A stretch of 39,764 nucleotides of DNA from NCBI GenBank assembly GCA_002353225.1, contig DEJF01000026.1, positions 1 through 39,764 on the forward strand. The letters run 5' to 3'. The position numbers and the translations under genes were made by a program. Shown here piece after piece: positions 24,768 to 32,763 of this stretch; position 1 is the stretch's first letter; each line of letters begins with the position of its first letter. The notes under the pieces were generated by a model. The model saw only the letters and a program-made list of their open reading frames with translations, was not told the origin of the DNA and searched no databases. Source of the stretch: Prevotella sp. UBA2755. Its GTDB lineage: Bacteria > Bacteroidota > Bacteroidia > Bacteroidales > Bacteroidaceae.

Positions 24768-26108
24768 TTATGCGTTTTCTTTACGTAATATGTTCAAACC
24801 CTCACGGACAATGCGCTGCAACTCCAACTTCGAGGAGTCAACAAACTCTGCGAGAGCAAAGTCTTCTGGACTCACCTCATAGATACCCAGTGCCTCCTGA
24901 CGGTCGATATCACCAGTGATAATCGCTTTGATAAGATATTCTCCATAGATATCCATGGGCAGCACACGGTCGTACTCGCCACTCATAATCATGTGACGCT
25001 CTCCACCCTTCACACGGGCATCCAGTGCATACTGCTTCTTACCACAGAGCCAAGAGAAATAACTGCGGTTAACAGAGAACTGCTTGAAGCGTGGCATGAT
25101 CCAACCAGCGAACTCGTCGGCATCGTCTCCCTCAGGAATCACGGTAATCTCAGAGGTATGAGCCCCCAAGAAACCGTCCTTCGTGGTTGGCTTACCTGTC
25201 AGCACATTACCATTGATGATACGTACATGACGGTCGGCATCATAACTATTGCTCAACAAAGTGGCAAGTTCCTCACCTACCAGCATGTCCACATAAGCGG
25301 GAGCCTTCACCTCACTACCGCAGAGAGCGACCGTGCGACGGAGGTCTACCTTACCCGTGTTAAACAGACGACCGATGAAGAGCACAACGGTAGGCTCTAC
25401 AGTCCATACCACCTCGCCCTTGTTCACGGGGTCGAGATGATTCACCTGTACACCGACATTTCCTGCGGGACATGGTCCGTCAAAGACAGTTACCTCTACG
25501 TTCTGGTAATTCTCAAAACTGGAATGTACCCCACAGCCGAGATAGGTCTTGGCAATCTTCGACAAAGCAGTAAGACCAGTCTGGAAGTCACCTTCCTGTC
25601 CTTTCACCTCAAATTCGAAACTACCAGCCAACGGCATATCACGCAAAGCGGATACAAAGACAGCCTTCGGCATCTGCGAAGGATTTGTAGAGACAGCATA
25701 AGGTAACTGGTTGATGTAACCAAAGATACCAGCCTCCATCAATGCGTCAATGACAGCCTTTCCGTCCATCTTCTCCACATCCTTCTTGCCAAAATCAACT
25801 TGCTCCTGCTGGGCATCAGCGTCAACTCTGATGCAGAGCACTTTTCTGCGTTCACCACGCACCACCTCACGGACGGTTCCGCTGACTGGCGAGGCAAACT
25901 TCACTTCGGGATATTGTTTGTTGACAAACAAAGCATCCCCGGCTTTGACCTTATCACCCTCCTTGACAACGACCTTGGGTACCACGCCTTCAAAATCGTC
26001 AGGAACCAGTGCGAACTGTCCGTTGGATTTCAGTTGAATGCGCTTTTCCTCAGCCTTGCCTTGAAGGTTGATGTCCAAGCCTTTTCGCAATTTAATTACA
26101 TTTGCCAT
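24768..26108 (-). CDS. nqrA: Na+-translocating NADH:quinone reductase subunit A
   Basis: The 446-residue cytoplasmic subunit of Na+-NQR. It has no transmembrane helix. The start is typical (IKLRKGLDINLQGKAE), followed by a biotinyl-lipoyl-like fold around VVKEGDKVKAGDALF and SPVSGTVREVVRGERRKVL. The central GHSSFENY-like position reads GVHSSFENYQNVEVTVFDGPCPAGNVGVQVNHLDP, which is diagnostic. It is the first gene of the nqr operon, and its -7 element lies 39 bases upstream. It diverges from the tamB-like gene across a 192-base control region. Confidence 0.97.
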   Translation of the reverse strand: MANVIKLRKGLDINLQGKAEEKRIQLKSNGQFALVPDDFEGVVPKVVVKEGDKVKAGDALFVNKQYPEVKFASPVSGTVREVVRGERRKVLCIRVDADAQQEQVDFGKKDVEKMDGKAVIDALMEAGIFGYINQLPYAVSTNPSQMPKAVFVSALRDMPLAGSFEFEVKGQEGDFQTGLTALSKIAKTYLGCGVHSSFENYQNVEVTVFDGPCPAGNVGVQVNHLDPVNKGEVVWTVEPTVVLFIGRLFNTGKVDLRRTVALCGSEVKAPAYVDMLVGEELATLLSNSYDADRHVRIINGNVLTGKPTTKDGFLGAHTSEITVIPEGDDADEFAGWIMPRFKQFSVNRSYFSWLCGKKQYALDARVKGGERHMIMSGEYDRVLPMDIYGEYLIKAIITGDIDRQEALGIYEVSPEDFALAEFVDSSKLELQRIVREGLNILRKENA

Positions 26109-26146
26109 TTATATAAATGTTTAGGAATAAACTCTCTCAAACGTTG

Positions 26147-26154
26147 CAAAATTA
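26147..26154 (-). promoter_or_regulatory. -7 element for the nqr operon
   Basis: Minus strand TAATTTTG, a perfect TAnnTTTG match, 39 bases upstream of nqrA. The nearest TTG upstream (26178-26180) gives a spacer of 23 bases, slightly long. Confidence 0.55.
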
Positions 26155-26219
26155 ATAAAAATTAGGTATAAAATGCGCAATTTTCCCCCAAAATATTCCT
26201 ATGTCACAACTTTTTATCG

Positions 26220-26227
26220 TAATTTTG
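26220..26227 (+). promoter_or_regulatory. -7 element for the tamB-like gene
   Basis: Plus strand TAATTTTG, a perfect TAnnTTTG match. A transcript from here would begin near 26234, leaving either the TTG at 26256 or the GTG at 26301 as the start codon. The -33 box is weak. Confidence 0.55.
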
Positions 26228-26300
26228 TGGCAAAATATGAGCGTAAGGAAAACTTTTGCTATCTCTGTCTGACAGATTGCACGCTCAAAAGGGACTATCA

Positions 26301-29300
26301 GTGAAGATACTAAAACGGATTATATACATCACCACCTGGGGCTTCATCGGATTCTATTTCCTGATGATGACACTTTTTCATATCCCTGCCTTCCAACGAT
26401 ACATGGGTAACAAGGCGGCAGGACTATTAGGTAACACACTGGGAACAGAGGTCCAAGTGGGCAGTATCAATCCGGGATTCCTCAACCGACTGGTGATTGA
26501 TGACGTGCTCATCAAGGACCAACAGGGTAAGGAGATGCTGGTGATTCACCGTCTTGGCATCCGCATCAGTCTGTGGGACTTACTGAACGACAAGGTGTCC
26601 ATCTCGTCGGCACAGGTGTTCGGAGCACATGCCAAGTTCTACCAGACAGCCCCTGACTCTGCTCCTAACTTCCAGTTTGCCCTTGACTCTCTCGCCTCCA
26701 AGGACACGACAAGCCAGACACCTCTCGACCTGCACATCAACTCGCTCATCATGCGACATTCCAGTGTGTGCTTCGACCGCCTCTATGAGCCACAGACACC
26801 CCAGCGTCTGAATCCTTCCCATCTTTATGTGAAAGACATCAGCGCCTATATCATCCTCAAGACATTGACACCCGACACGATAAATGTCAATGTGAAGAAA
26901 CTCGCATTCACAGAACAGTCGGGATTACAAATGAACAAGTTCGCCATGCACTTTGAGGGCGGACGTTCCCATAGCCACCTCTACAATCTGAGTATCCAGA
27001 TGCCGGGGACGGACTTCTGCCTCAAAGAGGTGACGGCAGACTATCAGACAGAGGGTGACCAACTGAAGATGGAGTCTCTTACATACCAGGGAGAGATACC
27101 TGAGTCACATATCAGACTATCAGACATCTCATGCCTCCTTCCCTCCCTCAAGACTTTCAATAGCACACTGACCCTTGCGTCACATTTCAAGGGAAAGGGT
27201 TACGACATCGAGATCCCTGACATCAATATCAGTTCTTCTACTGGTGATATAGATATCCATTGCGACGGTTTTATCAAACATATCGACCGCCAGCCAGAGT
27301 GGTATGCCAACCTGAAAGACCTCTCCTTATCGGCGAAGACACTGAATTTCATCTCCGAGAACCTACGGGGACAGAAGGTGGAGGTTCCTGCCGTCATTGA
27401 CCGTATGGGGGACATTCACCTGTCTGGAGATGTCAGCGGCAAGGCTTTGGAGCAGATACTCGTGAACCAGCAGATTCGTTCTGGAGCCGGTAATGCGACC
27501 GTGCATTTCGCCCTCAATCCCCAGCGTGACTTCATCGGCAACGTGCAGACAACGGGTATCAATTTGCGACAACTACTGAATGACGAGCGTTTCGGTATGC
27601 TTTCCACTGACATCAAGGTGAACGGCTCTCTTGCCAAGCATCAAGAGAAGATACATGTCAATGGTGTCGTCAACCAGTTTGAGTATAACCACTATCTCTA
27701 TCAGAATATCAAGGTGGATGGCGGATATGCCCAAAACGAGATTGACGGCAAACTCTCCATAGACGACCCAAACGCCTCCATTGACGTAGAGGGACATGTC
27801 CTTACGGCGAATAACAACAAGGACATCGAGTTGAAGGCGTTCCTCAGGAATTTCTCCCCACAAGCCACCCACCTCTCCGAACAATGGAAGGATGCCCGTT
27901 TCTCCGCTGATATAGAGACCACACTGAAAGGTACTAACCTCAATGATGCCAAGGGTTTCTTCCATATCACTAACTTCGCTATGAACAGTGAGGAAAGAAA
28001 CTATGAGTTGAATGACCTACAGATACAGACAGGGTTTGACGAGCAGACACACTATATGTTGCTGAACAGTGACTTCGCACAGGCAGAGATACGGGGTGAC
28101 TTCGACTATCAGACACTGACACAGAGTATCACGAATTTCCTTGCCAGTCGGATGCCTACCCTACCCGGACTCCCTAAGGTGAATCCTAATACACACAATG
28201 ACTTCACCCTGCATGCTACTATCAAGAAGAGCGACTGGCTACAACAACTCCTCGGCGTACCTCTTGCCATTAGCCAACCTGTCACCCTGGAGGGATTTGT
28301 CAATGACAATATGAAGGATATCAACCTGGAGTGTCATCTTCCCTCTTTCTACTATAATGAGAGTGGCTATCAAAACGGTCATGTAGTCATCAATACGCCT
28401 GGTGATACCCTTGCCTGCGATGTCTATATCACGAAACTGATGGATAACGGCAACCACTTTGACTTAGGACTAAAAGGAAGAGCGCATAATAACCACCTCG
28501 TCTCATCGTTCACATGGGACAACCACGCCAAAGAGCGCATGAGTGGCGTACTGAACAGTACTGCGAACTTCTTCACGACACCAGAGGGGCAACAAGTAGC
28601 ATTTATCGGTGTCGCACCCTCACACATCAACATCCACAACACCTTATGGGAGGCAGAGCCGTGCGCCATCAGTTATTCCAAGAACAGACTGGAGATTAAC
28701 GAGTTGAATATCCACAACGACAACCAGTATCTGACGGTCGACGGCACAGCATCTGAGAGTAACAGCGACTCTCTCGTCGTCAACCTCCATGACGTGGATG
28801 TAGCCTATATCCTCGAACTCGTCAACTTTGACGCAGTGAGTTTCAGTGGTCTTGCCACGGGAAAGGCTGTTGCCAAGGGTATCTTCGGAAAACAAGTACA
28901 GGCACATGCCGACCTGACGGTTAACCAGTTTAAGTTCGAGAACGGACGAATGGGAACACTGGACGCACACGCCAATTGGAACACAGAGAAAGAACAAATC
29001 GACATTCATGCTGTTGCTGATGACGGTGAGGATGCCATGACCTATATCGACGGCTATGTGTCACCTGCCAATAACTATATCGACTTAGGCATTAAAGCGG
29101 CAGGTACCCATCTCGACTTCATGCACTCTTTCACCAAGAGTTTTCTCAGCAAGGTGGAGGGACATGCCGGCGGTGACGTACGACTCTTCGGTCCGTTGGA
29201 TGAGATCAACCTCACTGGTGAGTTGGTCGTCAACGGTCTTGCACATGTCAAACCAACTGGTTGCACCTACCAGTTACGTAATGACACCATCCGTATGGTA

Positions 29301-30710
29301 CCCAACGAGGTGGAGTTCATCCGTTGTCCTATCTATGACATCCATGACCGTCAAGGCATCGTCACTGGCGGTATCCACCACGACTGTCTGACGAACCTTA
29401 CCTACGACCTCTATATCAATGCCCAGAACTTGCTTGCCTATGACTTCCCCGACTTTGGGGATGATACATTCTATGGAACGGTCTATGGCACTGGTGACAT
29501 TGCTATCCACGGACGGGCTAACGAGGTGGTTATCGACATGAATGTGACACCACAAGCAAACTCTGTCTTCGTCTATAACGCAGCAGACCCGGATGCCGTC
29601 TCTAATCAAGAGTTCATCCATTGGGGCATCACTAACCGCTCACATTCCTCTGACACGACCAAGGTGAAGATAGCGAGTCCTGTGGAAGAGCGTTCAGACA
29701 TGCACATCAATTTCCTGATCAATTGTACCCCTAATGTCGCTCTGCGTCTGTTGATGGATAGTCGTACAGGCGACTATATCACGCTGCGTGGTGATGGTGT
29801 CTTGCGTGCCAACTGGTTTAATAAAGGCGGCTTTAACATGTTCGGCACCTATCGAGTCGCTAACGGCACTTATGATGTGACGATCCAGAATGTCATCAAG
29901 AAGAACTTCACTTTCCAGGAAGGTGGCACCATCGTCTTTGGTGGGGATCCGTATAGTGCCAGTCTCAACCTGCAGGCGGCACATACCGTTAATGGTGTGT
30001 CACTCTCCGACCTCAATGTAGGCAGGAGTTTCTCGACCACCGTGCGGGTCAACTGTCTGATGAATATCACGGGACAACCCTCACAACCTATCGTAGAATT
30101 CGACCTTGACATGCCAACCGTCAATGCGGATGAGAAACAGATGGTACGCTCCCTGATTAACTCACAGAATGAGATGAACCAGCAGGTCGTCTATCTGCTT
30201 GCCATCGGACGTTTCTATCCTCAAGGTGCCAACAACGCAGAGAACAACAACGAGCAGAGCCAGACCTCCCTCGCCATGCAAAGTCTGTTGTCAGGAACGT
30301 TGTCAGGACAGATTAACAGCATCCTGAAAAATGTCATCAAGAGCAACGACTGGAGTTTTGGTGCCAACATCTCTACAGGTGATGAAGGATGGAACAATGC
30401 CGAGTATGAGGGTCTTATCAGCGGACGGCTCTTCAATAACCGCTTGCTGATCAACGGACAGTTCGGATACCGTGACAACAAAACCACTGCCAACCCATCG
30501 TTTATTGGCGACTTCGACATCCGTTACCTACTCTTCCCCAACGGCAACCTCGCCTTGAAAGTCTATAACCAGACCAACGACCGTTACTTCACCAAGTCGA
30601 GCCTGAACACCCAAGGCATCGGTCTGATTATCAAGAAGGACTTCAACGGCTGGCGTGACCTCATCTCGTCAAAGAAGAAAAAGAAAAAAGAGAAGAAGAA
30701 AAAAGAATAA
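26301..30710 (+). CDS. TamB-like translocation/assembly protein (AsmA/DUF490 family)
   Basis: A very large envelope protein of 1,469 residues from GTG at 26301. TamB-like proteins bridge the inner and outer membranes and are thought to move phospholipids or help assemble outer-membrane proteins. One N-terminal signal anchor is visible (IIYITTWGFIGFYFLMMTL), then a long beta-rich region of alternating polar/hydrophobic strands with no other helix, then a C-terminal TamB domain with FQEGGTIVFGGDPYSASLNL, GQPSQPIVEFDLDMP and VYLLAIGRFYP. GTG at 26301 (VKILKRIIYI) was chosen because the anchor starts directly after it and AAGGGA precedes it; TTG at 26256 would add 15 residues. The end is a lysine-rich tail. 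Bounded by a strong terminator. Confidence 0.88.
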   Translation: MKILKRIIYITTWGFIGFYFLMMTLFHIPAFQRYMGNKAAGLLGNTLGTEVQVGSINPGFLNRLVIDDVLIKDQQGKEMLVIHRLGIRISLWDLLNDKVSISSAQVFGAHAKFYQTAPDSAPNFQFALDSLASKDTTSQTPLDLHINSLIMRHSSVCFDRLYEPQTPQRLNPSHLYVKDISAYIILKTLTPDTINVNVKKLAFTEQSGLQMNKFAMHFEGGRSHSHLYNLSIQMPGTDFCLKEVTADYQTEGDQLKMESLTYQGEIPESHIRLSDISCLLPSLKTFNSTLTLASHFKGKGYDIEIPDINISSSTGDIDIHCDGFIKHIDRQPEWYANLKDLSLSAKTLNFISENLRGQKVEVPAVIDRMGDIHLSGDVSGKALEQILVNQQIRSGAGNATVHFALNPQRDFIGNVQTTGINLRQLLNDERFGMLSTDIKVNGSLAKHQEKIHVNGVVNQFEYNHYLYQNIKVDGGYAQNEIDGKLSIDDPNASIDVEGHVLTANNNKDIELKAFLRNFSPQATHLSEQWKDARFSADIETTLKGTNLNDAKGFFHITNFAMNSEERNYELNDLQIQTGFDEQTHYMLLNSDFAQAEIRGDFDYQTLTQSITNFLASRMPTLPGLPKVNPNTHNDFTLHATIKKSDWLQQLLGVPLAISQPVTLEGFVNDNMKDINLECHLPSFYYNESGYQNGHVVINTPGDTLACDVYITKLMDNGNHFDLGLKGRAHNNHLVSSFTWDNHAKERMSGVLNSTANFFTTPEGQQVAFIGVAPSHINIHNTLWEAEPCAISYSKNRLEINELNIHNDNQYLTVDGTASESNSDSLVVNLHDVDVAYILELVNFDAVSFSGLATGKAVAKGIFGKQVQAHADLTVNQFKFENGRMGTLDAHANWNTEKEQIDIHAVADDGEDAMTYIDGYVSPANNYIDLGIKAAGTHLDFMHSFTKSFLSKVEGHAGGDVRLFGPLDEINLTGELVVNGLAHVKPTGCTYQLRNDTIRMVPNEVEFIRCPIYDIHDRQGIVTGGIHHDCLTNLTYDLYINAQNLLAYDFPDFGDDTFYGTVYGTGDIAIHGRANEVVIDMNVTPQANSVFVYNAADPDAVSNQEFIHWGITNRSHSSDTTKVKIASPVEERSDMHINFLINCTPNVALRLLMDSRTGDYITLRGDGVLRANWFNKGGFNMFGTYRVANGTYDVTIQNVIKKNFTFQEGGTIVFGGDPYSASLNLQAAHTVNGVSLSDLNVGRSFSTTVRVNCLMNITGQPSQPIVEFDLDMPTVNADEKQMVRSLINSQNEMNQQVVYLLAIGRFYPQGANNAENNNEQSQTSLAMQSLLSGTLSGQINSILKNVIKSNDWSFGANISTGDEGWNNAEYEGLISGRLFNNRLLINGQFGYRDNKTTANPSFIGDFDIRYLLFPNGNLALKVYNQTNDRYFTKSSLNTQGIGLIIKKDFNGWRDLISSKKKKKKEKKKKE

Positions 30711-30717
30711 ACATATA

Positions 30718-30754
30718 ATTATCGAGGAGGCGAACTGCTTCCTCGATAATTTTT
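30718..30754 (+). terminator. Rho-independent terminator of the tamB-like gene
   Basis: A perfect 11-bp stem (30718-30728 with 30740-30750, ATTATCGAGGA against its complement), extended inward by three more pairs including one G-T, closes on a five-base loop and is followed by TTTT. It starts seven bases after the stop codon. It insulates the islet that follows. Confidence 0.92.
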
Positions 30755-30836
30755 CCCCACTTTTCATTGTTTATTGGAAGATTTTGAGTAACTTTAGATA
30801 AGTTACTCCATCTCGGCAAAAAATAAATGAATTTAT

Positions 30837-30867
30837 TTTGTATTGCGCTCGATTTTCCGTAACTTTG
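30837..30867 (+). promoter_or_regulatory. Strong Bacteroidota promoter for the leader RNA and surface protein
   Basis: TTTG at 30837-30840, a 19-base spacer, then TAACTTTG at 30860-30867. Both boxes match the consensus exactly with ideal spacing, the best promoter in the window. The predicted start site near 30873 lies about 310 bases upstream of the next start codon. The stretch between the terminator and this promoter (30755-30836) is AT-rich with nothing else recognisable. Confidence 0.8.
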
Positions 30868-30872
30868 CAGCC

Positions 30873-31122
30873 GTATAACATTTATCCCAACACAATGCAC
30901 CGCATTACCCTGACATACCGCCACGCTGCTGCGCCCTGCCCGACATTCGGAGGCAGGACGGGTGAGACCGTCGTTGGCGGTAAGAGCGGAGCGATTTCTA
31001 CCCCCCCAGCCCCCATTTATTAGACATCATCGTTAACCCATGCCGTTCCGATGCCGCTGTAAGGCTGCGTCGGGCGCATCTGTTGCTGCGGAGAACTATG
31101 CTCCTTCGCAGCCGCTTTTTCG
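30873..31122 (+). ncRNA. Candidate structured leader RNA or attenuator
   Basis: About 310 bases without a plausible gene separate the promoter from the surface protein start; they are GC-rich and fold-prone. An outer helix pairs 30916-30923 (TACCGCCA) with 30975-30982 (TGGCGGTA). Inside it, CCTGCC (30935-30940) pairs with GGCAGG (30952-30957). Further on, GATGC (31050-31054) can pair with GCATC (31076-31080). The 3' end is a terminator-like hairpin followed by T5. The terminator right arm can instead pair with GGCTGCG at 31063-31069, so two exclusive folds exist, as in attenuators and riboswitches. No known Rfam class was recognised. It could be a cis leader or a free small RNA of about 250 bases. 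Confidence 0.5.
31085..31120 (+). terminator. Terminator-like hairpin inside the leader
   Basis: GCTGCG (31085-31090) pairs with CGCAGC (31107-31112), continued inward by G-T, A-T and G-C pairs, with T5 at 31116-31120. It lies 63 bases before the start codon of the downstream gene, the position expected for transcription attenuation. Confidence 0.6.
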
Positions 31123-31183
31123 TGTGCATACAATAGTATTTATCATTAACAATAAGTTTAACAATTAAAAAAACAAAACAAGT

Positions 31184-32386
31184 ATGAAACAAAAATTACT
31201 TTCATTGCTCGTGCTGCTGATGACGGCAGCGACGGGCGCGTGGGCACAAGAGGAGGATTATGATTTTGATGTCCACTTCCAACCTGATTATTATCCTCAC
31301 GGAACACATTTTGATTGTATGATTATGAAGATGGGGTCTGGGGAAATTAAAGGTACGCTCTACCTATCCGTCGATGGTAAATTAAAGGACAGTTTCCCCG
31401 TTGATGATTACATGGTTGCTGGTTTTATTGACCCTATAGATGCGGGATATCATACCTGGTCTGTCGAGTTTAAACCAGATGGAGGCGGTTCCTTTAACAA
31501 GGAGGGAGATTTTACAATAGAAAAAGCGGATATTGATGATATTTATTATTCTGGCTCTACTTCAATTAATTTGGGTGTTGGTGAAAGTACTGAACTTTAT
31601 GTTGATATATATCCTAATGAAGCAGGCGAGTTAAGCTATTCATCAAGTAACGCTTCTGTTGCTTCTATAACCAAAAATGAATATAGTTATAATACATATA
31701 TTATTCAAGCTAACGCTGCAGGCACTGCAACAATTACATTTTCATTCGCAGGCAGTACAAATTATAAAGCTGCCGCCGATAAAGATAAAACAATCACTGT
31801 TACGGTCTGGCCGGCAATCGACGTGACGGCCAACGAGGGCGCAACGAGCGAATTTTGGGCTACGTTCTATAGCAATGGAATGAATTATCAGGCGCCTTTA
31901 GGTACGCAGGTGTTCAAGGTGGCACTCGCTGGCTCGGCGATTACAATGACCGAAATAACGGACCGCATCGTGAAGAGCGGCCAGGGCGTGGTGCTGAAGA
32001 AGACTACGTCGGGCAGCATCACCATGACCCCGACCAGCTCGAACAGTTCCGACAACTACTCGGGCAACAGCCTCGTGGGCACGATGACCAACATCACGAA
32101 CCCAGGCAATGCCTACGTGCTGAGCAAGAAGAATGGCGTGGTGGGCTTCTACAAACTTAGCGGAAGCGGAACCATCGGTGCCAACAAAGCATACCTGACA
32201 TATAGCGGCGGCGCAGGGGCACGTGAGTTCTTCTCCATCGAGGGCAATGTGACGGGCATCGAGATGCCGAAGGCAGCGACGACCAACAACGATGCTGAGG
32301 TCTATGACCTGCAGGGTCGCCAGGTGGCAAACCCCACCAAGGGTCTGTATATCGTGAATGGTAAAAAGGTATTCATCAACAAATAA
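31184..32386 (+). CDS. Exported Ig-like (Big_2-type) surface protein with type-A-like C-terminal sorting tail
   Basis: A 400-residue exported protein. The signal peptide is clear (MKQKLLSLLVLLMTAATGAW, cleavage after AWA near residue 21). Residues about 25-115 form a beta-rich domain of no recognised family; 115-215 resemble a bacterial Ig-like group 2 domain (LGVGESTELYVDIYPNEAG, SYSSSNASVASI, AGTATITFSF). From about 218 on it matches the C-terminal module I recall from many Prevotella surface proteins (WATFYSNGMNYQAPLG, REFFSIEG). It ends in VYDLQGRQVANPTKGLYIVN, a type-A-like T9SS sorting tail. Base composition is mosaic: 31260-31805 is AT-rich, while the flanks are GC-rich. It follows a structured leader and precedes a 46-residue peptide gene. 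Function unknown; adhesion or ligand binding is a guess. Confidence 0.75.
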   Translation: MKQKLLSLLVLLMTAATGAWAQEEDYDFDVHFQPDYYPHGTHFDCMIMKMGSGEIKGTLYLSVDGKLKDSFPVDDYMVAGFIDPIDAGYHTWSVEFKPDGGGSFNKEGDFTIEKADIDDIYYSGSTSINLGVGESTELYVDIYPNEAGELSYSSSNASVASITKNEYSYNTYIIQANAAGTATITFSFAGSTNYKAAADKDKTITVTVWPAIDVTANEGATSEFWATFYSNGMNYQAPLGTQVFKVALAGSAITMTEITDRIVKSGQGVVLKKTTSGSITMTPTSSNSSDNYSGNSLVGTMTNITNPGNAYVLSKKNGVVGFYKLSGSGTIGANKAYLTYSGGAGAREFFSIEGNVTGIEMPKAATTNNDAEVYDLQGRQVANPTKGLYIVNGKKVFINK

Positions 32387-32388
32387 CA

Positions 32389-32397
32389 GAAAGGAGG
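32389..32397 (+). promoter_or_regulatory. Unusually strong Shine-Dalgarno site
   Basis: AGAAAGGAGG ends at 32397, eight bases before the ATG at 32406. Most genes in this window lack such a site, so it both fixes the start of the small gene and suggests high translation. Confidence 0.8.
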
Positions 32398-32405
32398 ACA
32401 CAACT

Positions 32406-32546
32406 ATGACTAAGAAAGCATATATGAAGCCCACAATGCAGACAGTGGCACTGAAGCAGCGCGCGACGATTCTTGCCGGCAGCCCCGACATATACGGTAT
32501 GAACAAAAAGCTCATAGATGACGAAGAGGTGACCGAGGGCTGGTAA
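32406..32546 (+). CDS. 46-residue small protein of a Bacteroidales-type family
   Basis: A 46-residue protein starting MTKKAYMKPTMQTVALKQR, followed by ATILAGSP and an acidic tail ending EEVTEGW. The ATG at 32406 is fixed by the strong ribosome site just upstream; an in-frame ATG at 32358 lies inside the preceding gene. From memory, short proteins with this layout (a KKxYxKP start, then a hydrophobic stretch ending LLAGS) are common and uncharacterised in Prevotella and Bacteroides. There is no transmembrane helix, no Cys and no lipobox. It lies 19 bases after the surface protein, and a terminator follows. Possible roles are a secreted peptide cut after the LAGS-like site, or a chaperone for the surface protein; neither is shown. 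Confidence 0.75.
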   Translation: MTKKAYMKPTMQTVALKQRATILAGSPDIYGMNKKLIDDEEVTEGW

Positions 32547-32579
32547 GAACTGGAATAAACGACCATACTATATGAAAAT

Positions 32580-32618
32580 ACGACTGGCGGAATGGAAAAT
32601 CCGCCAGTCGTTTTGTTT
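32580..32618 (+). terminator. Rho-independent terminator of the surface protein/peptide operon
   Basis: A perfect 12-bp stem (32580-32591 with 32600-32611, ACGACTGGCGGA against TCCGCCAGTCGT) with an eight-base loop, followed by TTTGTTT. It lies 34 bases after the 46-residue gene. Its stem and U-tract are nearly identical to those of the terminator at 6235-6269. Confidence 0.92.
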
Positions 32619-32621
32619 GAT

Positions 32622-32732
32622 AGGAATATCAGAATTCCTCGCGCGCGTGCACGCATACATAAAGTTTTTTACCCTTGCAACCGTTGCCACCTTGCAAATC
32701 AATTTGATTTACAATGAAGGGAGACATCCCTT
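32622..32732. repeat. Repeat-dense spacer
   Basis: Five small symmetric elements sit in about 110 bases: AGGAAT/ATTCCT (32622-32639), the perfect palindrome GCGTGCACGC (32645-32654) at the end of an alternating CG run, three degenerate 9-base units around TTGCAA (32673-32699), the palindrome AATCAA-T-TTGATT (32697-32709), and AAGGGA-gaca-TCCCTT (32717-32732). No gene is seen here. It may contain the 3' end signal of the GH25 gene. Confidence 0.55.
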
Positions 32733-32763
32733 ACAAAATATCCTATAGAAGATGTCGGAATCA

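Noticed and set aside
31050..31120. Cobalamin riboswitch suggested by CCGCTGTAA in the leader.
   Set aside because: Only a few bases resemble the B12-box region; the rest of the conserved core is not found, and the downstream gene is not a corrinoid transporter or enzyme.
30837..31183. A small protein gene in the leader region (a 61-residue frame at 30838-31023).
   Set aside because: It starts inside the promoter, has no ribosome site and no coding-like composition; the helices explain the region better.
31898..32656. A 252-residue minus-strand frame opposite the surface protein and small peptide.
   Set aside because: It crosses the terminator stem and the GC-rich C-terminal module as an antisense shadow; no motif is seen.
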